NCBI RefSeq assembly: GCF_001039355.2
Contig: NW_019775906.1
Location: 42,729-74,284 of the forward strand
Direction of reading: 5' to 3'
DNA: 31,556 bases
From: Lingula anatina
Taxonomy: Eukaryota; Brachiopoda; Lingulata; Lingulida; Lingulidae
Shown: positions 24,731-31,556 of the stretch, piece after piece
Layout of the letters: each line of letters starts with the position of its first letter
Position numbering within the stretch: position 1 is the first letter of the stretch
Program-made: the position numbers and the translations under genes
The notes under the pieces: generated by a model
Databases searched by the model: none
What the model saw: the letters and a program-made list of their open reading frames with translations, nothing else
What the model was told of the DNA's origin: nothing

Positions 24731-24909
24731 AAATCAGATGTGCCGCTTGTGGGCACAACTAACACAATGAGAATTCAGTTGTGTACGACTTGCTCAAAGT
24801 GTGTTGTAGCTAATCTTTGCTTTATTTTAATGCATGATAAGGCCAATTCTATGTTCTGGGGTTAATAAAAATGCGGATATCCTGTAGATATCTTTTTGAA
24901 CTCACCAAA

Positions 24910-24915
24910 TTTATT
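24910..24915 (-). terminator. Candidate poly(A) signal, copy B
   Basis: AATAAA on the minus strand about 330 nt after the stop codon, matching the copy A position; a second one lies at 24947-24952. Confidence 0.3.
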
Positions 24916-25241
24916 GCAATCACTGTACTTCTAATTTCGAATCAATTTTATTTGAGAACACCCCTCGTTCCACATTTAATTCTATATGCACATTTTAACA
25001 AATAAATTGTATTATATTGACAACACTAATAAAAACCAGTGTGTTTATCTTTTTAAAGGTTTATCTGGCTAATCAAGGAAACAGCTTCTGTTTCATCTAG
25101 TATAAATCTAAAAATAAAATTTAACAATTTCACTCAAAGTATGCACAGCATTTAGTGGGCCTGATAGGCCCACCACACGCCGGCATTAAAAGATAAAGAA
25201 ATTCAACTTTCAGACTTCATATGAACTTTTTATATGGCCCC

Positions 25242-28200
25242 TTAAAAGGCAAAAGTGAGTAAGTCAAACACCATGACAAGAAAAACTGCTGCTTGGGTGC
25301 GTGGAAGTCCTTCACCTCCAAACGAAGAGGTTGGTGTCGGCCTTGCTCCCTCTTTAACAAAAGTCGGAGGATCTCTAGCCTCAAACGTAGGTACAGTGAC
25401 GCTATTGATATCCCCAGCTTTATTGTAAATGCTCTTAAATGTCATACCAGAGATCGGAAACGACCAAGCGTCCCCGTCGCCTCTACCATAAAACACGTCG
25501 GTCGAAGCGTCTGGATACAACCGCCATCTTGTAACAGCGCCGTACGCCATTGTAAGAAACGTATCTGTATCGTTGTGAGCTATCGTTATTTTCCCAAAAA
25601 GTGGGTGCTCGTACACCCCAGTGTAACTTTCCAAAGGGCGCGTAGCCGTGCCTGGCACCTTAGTGGTTGGCGCCTTGGTCGGTCGCGGCCGGAACGGGGA
25701 TGGAAAGGAGCAGATGCTTGACGCGTTTAGCCACGGCGTTTCCTCCATCACCGCGTCCAGGATGAAAGACATGAGTGCCCGTCGCGTGAGGCGGCCGCTT
25801 TCCCGGGTGTTGAAGGTGAAATAGACGCCGATGTCCTTGGCGGGAAGAAGAACCAGCATGGAGGAGAAGCCCCAGGACGTACCAGTATGAGTGATGATGG
25901 GATACCCTAGAAATACACTGAAACCACTCACTGCCGACATAAACATGTTAATTTCAAAAACAAAGGTCAAAAATGTCTCTGACGGACATTATTGTAATTT
26001 TTTTAATCGAACAAACTTTTTGTTCTTATTTTGTGACCCTTATTAAACTAGGTATACTTAGAAATGCTTAAAAATTGTTAAGTGTTCACCACGCTCGGCT
26101 GTCACCTTGATTGGATAGTAAACGACTGTCGTAAAATCGCTAAATGATATTAAAACCGGGTTCATAAACTTGAAAACCACCTAGGACAACCTTAGACTGC
26201 CACATTAATCCAATACAATGCAAAAATAAACTATAACAAGTGGTTAAAGCCTTCAAACCGAATGTCGTAAAGTCCCCATATACCTCCTTAGAGACAATAA
26301 AATAGAGTCAGCTTGTGAACAAAAATCGACCAACTTAAACATAATAATCGAAATAAAATACTGCTGGGCATCGGAGCGGTCTAAAACTTGGCACGCAAAT
26401 ACTGCAGGCTACATCATCCCGTCGCTCGTTTGTAAATTCCGTGCATGGCATACGCACAATCAAACCGTATATCCAAATTCCACCTCTGATGTTTATTTCG
26501 GTCCTCTGCACAATCCAATTCAGGAAATGACGTAACCGCAGAGGTCGCATTGTCCAATGGCATGGCTTCTTTTTCGTAATGGTAGGTTAGAGTGGACTGA
26601 TATAAACATCAGAGGTGGAATTTGGATATACGGTTTGATTGTGCGTATGCCATGCAACTTTCCTCTTTACACAAAACAAATGATTTAGGTGTATCTTTTT
26701 GTCACGGTCTGAATTGTAGTTTTGCAGGATATGCAGACACAAAAATATGCTTTTGGGACATTTTTAAACGTGTATGGTATACCTGTTAATACAAAAAATA
26801 CCTCTGTAAAACCCTGTACGCCATCCGCATGCGTACTCGGCGTAATCAAAGGTCACAGGAGTGGTGGGCCGTTTGAGGTACGCATCCTGGCCCGATATGG
26901 CTGGAATCTGGGGACGGTAAGTGTCTTCTAGGACCGACTTCGGCACCACCTGGGACCCGTCAGGTCCCTTTCCCTTGGACAGGTGGAACTTCAGCCACCT
27001 GGACATGTCTGCGGCGTTGGTGAGAATGGCTCCGGATGGTGAGTTGCGGAACCAGGTTCTAGAATAAAGACATTGTTGAAAGTTGTTGAAACTTTTTGTA
27101 GTAAACTATGGTGAATTTTTGAATGGTTGAGCATCGTGCGTCTCTCCTTTTATCTCGTTTTTTTTTAATTAAAATTACGTATTATTGTTAGTTGAAAAAC
27201 CATCGTACTACATTTACTTGCTGATAGGACAGTTGACAGGAGATTGCATTCTGACCGGCCCAGAAAACGGCACTGGTCTTAAACTCTAAAATTATACGTT
27301 ATTAAATGGATAAAAATTTGGTTTTTAACATTAACGAACGCTAAAACATTTAAAAACGACATTTCTGTGAAAACTAGCTGAAAATCTCTAAGTGGTTTAA
27401 GTTGCTTTAAGCAGTTTATGACTGAAAAAAGCACGCTCTCAGCTACCGCCAGTTCTACCTAAATGAGGATAAAATATACGTGCATTCGGCACACCTATCA
27501 CAATATGATATAAGCCTACCAGTAGAAAAAATAGCATAGTTATTACGCCACTTAATCACATCGGTGGCAACTCACAATCAGAAAGTCCTTGTGATAAGGT
27601 CGAAACGTCGTTATCTCCGTTTCAACGTAAGATCCAGCATAAGATTTCATTCTGCCATTATCTTAATATATTGTTGTTGTATTGATACACAAAAAATAAA
27701 CAAAAAATAAAACATATATATATAATTTAACGCCCTCACCTTATAAGATCAAACGACCCTTTTCTAAGCCCCCCTGGACTGGCATCGTCATAAAAATACG
27801 GTGTGGCCACATTTAATGACCCAAAGTCTGCAGTGGTCACAAAGGAGGTACTGGACATCCCCAAGGGGGTGAGAATCTCGCTCCGGACAGCGTCCTCCCA
27901 CTTCTTGCCGGTCAAGCGTTCGGTCACGTGACCGGCCAGTCCGTACATGTTGTTGTTGTAGAGATAGCGGGTTCTGAATGGGTACGTTGTATTGAAATAT
28001 TGCAGCTTGCTGGAGAAAAAAATGTTCAGAAATGTTTTTTGTCGAAACATTTAGAAATTAAATTGATAACAGTTGAGGGATTTCATTCGTGTGAATCGAT
28101 TACTTCATCCTTAATTAACATGTGACCCCTATTTTTTTAGATTAAAAAAACTATCAAGCCTATCACAACGCCCATGTTGCAATCTCCGCAAGAGTGTTAA

Positions 28201-29117
28201 TTTTTACTTAAACCATTGAACATTTTCTTTATTAATGGGCCTCCATACCTGCCGATAATCTCCAATGACAATTCATCTTGCAGTCTGATGTTGTTGTATG
28301 TCGCGAGTCCCGTGCGGTGGCTGAGAAGATCCCTCGCGGTCACGTAAGAGGTCAAAAGGTCATTCACAAATTTCAGATCTTTGAGTTCGCTGAAAGTCGT
28401 CAGAGGGGAGTCTATGTCATAACTGAAAAAAAAAACTGAAATTTCGGAAACGAAATCAAACAATAATTGTAGAAAATGAAAAGACAGGAAATTTGTTCTT
28501 GCTACGGACTTTTTTTCAGTAAAACCGTCATCTGAACAGGGAATTATTCCCTGATCTGAAGAAATTTGGAACCAACAACACTTTCACAATTTCAACTGCA
28601 GTTTGGCATTTCAAAGCGATCCTATGAAAAGGAAAACGAATATCACTTGTCACAGGCGTAGTTTCGGTATCTGTTTCCTATATTTTCCGTGGAAATTAAA
28701 GAGTTTCCAAGCAAGGGGGTCCAGTCAAGACTTTCGGTTTACATCCGGTGTATCTGATTTGTTGGCATATAACACCTTCGTTCATGTTACTGTACAACGA
28801 TGTTACCTTTTCTTTCTCATGACATTAGCCAAAACCGTCGCCGCGAACGCCTTGGTCAAGGACGCGATGTTGAAGAGTGTAGTATTGGTCACTGGCTCTT
28901 TGCTGACCACGTCTTTGACCCCGTAACCCTTGGAAATGACCACCTCCCCGTCTTTGACAACCGCCAGCGTTAAGCCAGGGATGTTGAGGCACGCCAGGGT
29001 GGCGTTAAGAGTCGTGCCGATGGCGCCCTCCATGTCCCTGGCCTGCCCTCCTTGGAGGGCCACCAATAATGCAAGCAGGGCCTCCAAAACGGCGGCTGTT
29101 TTCGTCGGTGGTGACAT
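25242..29117 (-). CDS. GPI-anchored beta-lactamase-like serine hydrolase / penicillin-binding-protein homologue, copy B
   Basis: Five exons: 29117-28807, 28422-28249, 28009-27740, 27058-26802 and 25906-25242. Lengths (311, 174, 270, 257, 665 nt) and phases are the same as in copy A, giving 558 residues with no stop or frameshift. SLTK, YNN and HTG are intact, as are the signal peptide and the hydrophobic tail (AAVFLVMVFDLLTFAF). By eye it differs from copy A at about 26 residues: 7 in exon 1, 2 in exon 2, 0 in exon 3, 2 in exon 4 and 15 in exon 5. Most of those in exon 5 lie in the linker and C-terminal domain. The start is the ATG matching copy A; an upstream in-frame TTG is not a credible start. 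Intron 4 is 895 bp against 343 bp in copy A. Both copies look functional. Confidence 0.93.
26085..26652. other. Sequence present only in copy B intron 4
   Basis: Copies A and B align up to TTAAGTG (21204 and 26084) and resume at TGCAACT(C/T)TCCTC (21220 and 26653). Copy A has about 16 bp between these points, copy B about 568 bp. It is either an insertion in B or a deletion in A. No transposase is visible and no clear target duplication was found. The right end coincides with the inner repeat described separately. Confidence 0.75.
26442..26656. repeat. Perfect 55-bp inverted repeat in copy B intron 4
   Basis: The arms 26442-26496 (starting TGCATGGCATACGCACAATC) and 26602-26656 are exact reverse complements, separated by a 105-bp spacer. 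An exact match over 55 bp implies recent origin or active maintenance by gene conversion. The flanks lack a target duplication. Confidence 0.9.
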
Positions 29118-29400
29118 CGCGGCAAGTCTTATAGCCAGCCTGGGCAAACTAGGCCAAATTAAACTTAAGCCAATGCAGGAACTTTATCTGGACAGAATAA
29201 CGTCCTATATAGGGCAATAATGTGTTTGTGTAAATATAACAAATCTAAGATAAAGATAGCCGTAAGTGAATCTAACACCTAAGTCACATTCTTACGTTTA
29301 AAACCGGGGATACTACATATCACTTAAACGTGACAATAGTTTCATTGGATCTCAGTTTTGATGGTCAGAAATATTTTTCATTTATGATAGATCAAGACTG
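29118..29400 (-). promoter_or_regulatory. Upstream region of copy B
   Basis: The same 5' flank as copy A, with TATA-like CTATATAGGAC near 29203-29213 on the minus strand. The unit ends at 29400, where a perfect 14-bp palindrome GAGGTAATTACCTC (29400-29413) begins. A promoter function is inferred from position only. Confidence 0.3.
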
Positions 29401-30037
29401 AGGTAATTACCTCTGCACCTTTACCTGAACAGGTAATTCAGTTGTGACCAAGTCTGTCAGAGTGAACAGACGAAACAGTCAACAGGTAAATTAAATATCT
29501 GAATCTATAATTATAAGTAGATAGGTTGTCATATATATTAAAACAAACTGCCATATGTACATGTACTTGTATAGCTGGATGATTCAGTTTTTTTTTTTTT
29601 TTTTTTAACAAAAAGCAAGAAAGTGGTAATATGACCTCACGCATACTATACCCTGTAGTGATATAAAAAATAGACGTTTCGATTGTTATGTAATTAGATT
29701 CCCTTGCAACTACAAAAGGTGCATGCCTTCTCTGCCTGCCCATCTCAAATAGCCCATGGAATTTCACCTATATTTATAATTCCATGAAAAGCCCAAGCCT
29801 ATCATCATTCCACGGGACAAGGCACTGAACCTGAAAGGGAGATACACCTGCATTTCCCAGATTGAGACATCATCATTTCAGTTTAAATTATCCATATACG
29901 TTGCAGAGATTAGGGCCTACACTTGCACTTAAGTCCTTCAATTGTCAAACATTTCTCATCTATGGTGTATATACGACTTGCATTATTCGAAAGGTGCGAT
30001 GTGCGCATGACCGGAATTGTGCACTGCAGGGGTCAAA
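29401..30037. other. Unique flank right of the duplication
   Basis: No gene is recognised. It includes a T run of about 19 bp (29588-29606). Just before the SAP-like start it holds TGTGCGCATG (about 29999-30008), ACCGGAAGCG follows at 30043-30052, and local CpG content is raised. Confidence 0.4.
29588..29606. repeat. Poly-T tract
   Basis: About 19 consecutive T residues in the unique flank. Confidence 0.85.
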
Positions 30038-30743
30038 ATGGTACCGGAAGCGTTCCTGACAGCGATAGGAACACATGATGGAAGCATAAGACGTGCCGTG
30101 GGCGATATTAAACAAGCCATTTGAGGCGACAACGGTGCCGAAGTTGAAACGTTGGTTAAAATGTAGGATGCCCACACATCAGGCAAAAAAGAAGAGCTGA
30201 TAAAAAGGTATGTTACACGATATTTTCTTAAATACAAGACCAAATACAAAACCCTAATGTGGTCATTATGTAATTATGTTCACCTGAGTCATTTATTGGG
30301 GAGATAAATTTGTCACCTGGTTCAGGCAATTATCTGATACAATCTCCGAGGTGGGCTAGTGCACTGTACAGGTAATTAGTACAAGCTCAACGTCAATATC
30401 AGTGCATTTATCTTTGTTTTCACTTCATTATCTTTCTGTTGTGTATCCAGGTAGATTTCGGTTAAAAAAAATATGACTAGTCAATTTTCTGTTTTGTCAT
30501 CAGTCTAATATGTATGTATGTAAATAAATCACTGTTATAGATGTGTTGATGATGACTTTAATAATTATTTTCATGGCTATTTTTTACTTGTTTTATAGGT
30601 GTAAACTGTACAGTGAGGAGAGAGAGAGAGAAACAAAATATTGGATCCAGACGGCAGAGAAAATTAGAAGTAGGCCTACCAGATTGAAGTTTGAATCAAG
30701 ACAGTGGAGAATGGACCAAGTCCTTGAAGGGAATGCCCAACCC
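30038..30743 (+). pseudogene. Two-exon SAP-like gene remnant with in-frame stops
   Basis: Exon 1 starts at an ATG in good context (AAAATGG, 30038), reads MVPEAFLTAIGTHDGSIRRA... and ends at AAAAAG|gtatgt (30207/30208). Exon 2 follows a pyrimidine-rich acceptor (tttatag) at 30599 and continues in the same phase as RCKLYSEERERETKYW..., up to a 20-base poly-T. Across the junction the frame reads TSGKKEELIKRCKLY, which fits the second half of a SAP domain, a short DNA-binding helix-extended loop-helix. Two in-frame stops interrupt exon 1: TGA at 30122-30124 and TAG at 30164-30166. Each would be one C-to-T change from CGA or CAG. It may be a decayed gene or domesticated-element fragment; assembly error is also possible. 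Confidence 0.35.
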
Positions 30744-30763
30744 TTTTTTTTTTTTTTTTTTTT
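30744..30763. repeat. Poly-T tract
   Basis: A run of 20 T directly after the last coding-like codons of the SAP-like remnant. It may be a slippage tract or the poly(A) end of a minus-strand retroposon. Confidence 0.85.
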
Positions 30764-30884
30764 GTATTATTTACCTATTAATAAATACAATTCAATATTT
30801 CGTTTCACAATTTTATTTTGCATAATAAAACCAATGATGGAAATATCTTTCCAAGGTACTCAGTACCTTACGATATTTCACAGT

Positions 30885-31050
30885 ACCGTAGCCAGGGGGT
30901 TCGGGGGTTCGAAAGTACCTCCCCATTTGCTGGGAAAAGGTCCACTCTGGGTAAAATTTGATCTAGATACATGAAGTTTTTATGAGAAAAGTTCCACTTT
31001 TTCAGAACAAGAACCCCCCTTTTGAAATTGCTGCCTACGGGTCTGTTTCA
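30885..31050. repeat. Dispersed repeat, copy 2
   Basis: Similar to 11862-12004 over several ordered blocks. Its left part includes GTAGCCAGGGGGTTCGGGGGTTCG-like sequence with two CGGGGGTTCG-type units. No coding content. Confidence 0.6.
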
Positions 31051-31199
31051 TGTTTTAAAATGCAATGTTTTAAACATTTTCTAGATATGTTCAAGTGCAT
31101 TGTGATAATAAAAATGAGATATTTGGTAAAATTGTTCTCTTTTTAGTTATTTGCATAAGTAATATACGATTCAATACTCCTTCACAGTCAGGTTTATAC

Positions 31200-31272
31200 C
31201 TGGTTTTAGTTTTACTCAGGTCTAAGCAATGGCGATAACAATACTCTAAAACCAAAGTAAAACTAAAACCAG
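31200..31272. repeat. 17-bp inverted repeat
   Basis: CTGGTTTTAGTTTTACT (31200-31216) and its exact reverse complement (31256-31272) are separated by 39 bp. They abut the transposase-like remnant and could be an element end, though no target duplication was identified. Confidence 0.6.
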
Positions 31273-31497
31273 CTTTAACCTTGCTGTGAAATCAAACCAA
31301 AGTTTCACATGACAGTTTTCATGCCATTTTTTTATACTTAGTAATGTCAGGGTATAAAAAGTCATGAAAATTTTAAATTCCTCGTAGGTTTCAAGACCGA
31401 TGTAAAATTTAACCATTTCAGGTTTGTTGTGCATAGACTTTATGCTGAAAGTGTGTTTGTCAACTTCCTCATGTTCTTTGAACAGTTGTTCCAGCAT
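31246..31497 (-). pseudogene. Harbinger/DDE_Tnp_4-type transposase N-terminal fragment, frameshifted
   Basis: On the minus strand an 83-codon frame reads MLEQLFKEHEEVDKHTFSIK, then KPEMVKFYIGLETYEEFKIF. The pattern V-K-F-Y-x-G-L-x-x-Y-E-x-F-K is typical of the helix-turn-helix region preceding the DDE_Tnp_4 nuclease in PIF/Harbinger-like proteins. Just after FKIF the expected continuation appears in another frame (DFLYPDITKYKKMA), pointing to a frameshift near 31361-31370. The remaining residues of the open frame have no family character. No catalytic DDE segment is present, so this is a broken fragment. The family call rests on motif memory only. Confidence 0.5.
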
Positions 31498-31556
31498 TTT
31501 ATGTACTTTTTCTCTGTCACACTATTTCTTTATGCATCTTTTTTTTTTCTTTTTTC

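Larger units (their letters stand above)
24007..25241. other. 3' flank of copy B / distal upstream region of copy A
   Basis: Second copy of the 3' flank. Through the tandem arrangement it is also the sequence directly upstream of copy A's own 5' region. A few substitutions separate it from 19118-20361, and a short stretch near 24957-24972 differs more. Confidence 0.6.
24007..29400. repeat. Tandem duplication unit B
   Basis: Second direct copy, about 5.4 kb. It is longer than unit A mainly through extra sequence in intron 4 (about 26085-26652). The junction between the units contains an ambiguous base at 24004. Confidence 0.9.

Noticed and set aside
25293-25721. A 142-codon plus-strand frame
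   Set aside because: It lies antisense to exon 5 of copy B. The equivalent place in copy A does not keep it open, so it is a shadow.
29118-29147. Upstream TTG start extending copy B by ten residues
   Set aside because: It is not an ATG, copy A lacks an equivalent start, and the signal peptide fits the shared ATG at 29117.
1-31556. CRISPR arrays, operons, bacterial promoters or riboswitches
   Set aside because: No regularly spaced repeats are present, and the spliced genes show this is animal nuclear DNA.

Overview
This is AT-rich, intron-rich animal DNA, with (CT)n/(CA)n microsatellites, foldback elements and canonical GT/AG introns. Gene content (an ACK-type tyrosine kinase, secreted beta-lactamase-fold proteins of the kind known from mollusc shells, and a decayed transposase) fits a marine invertebrate, most likely a mollusc. 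That assignment is inference; no species is claimed.

Region 1 (1-2516, minus strand): the first coding exons of an ACK/TNK-family non-receptor tyrosine kinase. Two exons (2329-2400 and 1604-1741) join in phase into one N-terminal SAM domain. The kinase domain would lie left of the window. A truncated copy of the second SAM exon, fused to a GC-rich block, sits in the intron between them.

Region 2 (about 2517-19117): no convincing conserved coding sequence. It holds a TA-flanked foldback MITE (4709-4944), an AT hairpin cluster, G-rich and C-rich tracts, several microsatellites, a dispersed repeat, and one possible upstream exon of the kinase gene near 12.5 kb.

Region 3 (about 19118-29400): the main feature. 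A roughly 5 kb unit is present twice in direct tandem. Each unit carries one complete five-exon gene on the minus strand for a 558-residue protein. Each protein has a signal peptide, all three serine beta-lactamase/penicillin-binding motifs (SLTK, YNN, HTG), a C-terminal lipocalin-like domain and a hydrophobic tail typical of GPI anchoring. Splice phases and exon lengths are identical in the two copies and the proteins are about 95% identical by eye. Copy B has an extra ~550 bp in intron 4 containing a perfect 55-bp inverted repeat. Each unit also carries a shared 3' flank with an NRF1-like plus ETS-like site. Because of the tandem arrangement, one of these flanks now lies about 1 kb upstream of copy A.

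Region 4 (29401-31556): two decayed or unusual gene remnants. On the plus strand, two exons (30038-30207 and 30599-about 30743) join in phase and read into a SAP-like motif but contain two in-frame stops. On the minus strand, 31246-31497 resembles the N-terminal part of a Harbinger/DDE_Tnp_4-type transposase with an apparent frameshift. A dispersed repeat also found at 11.86 kb lies between them.
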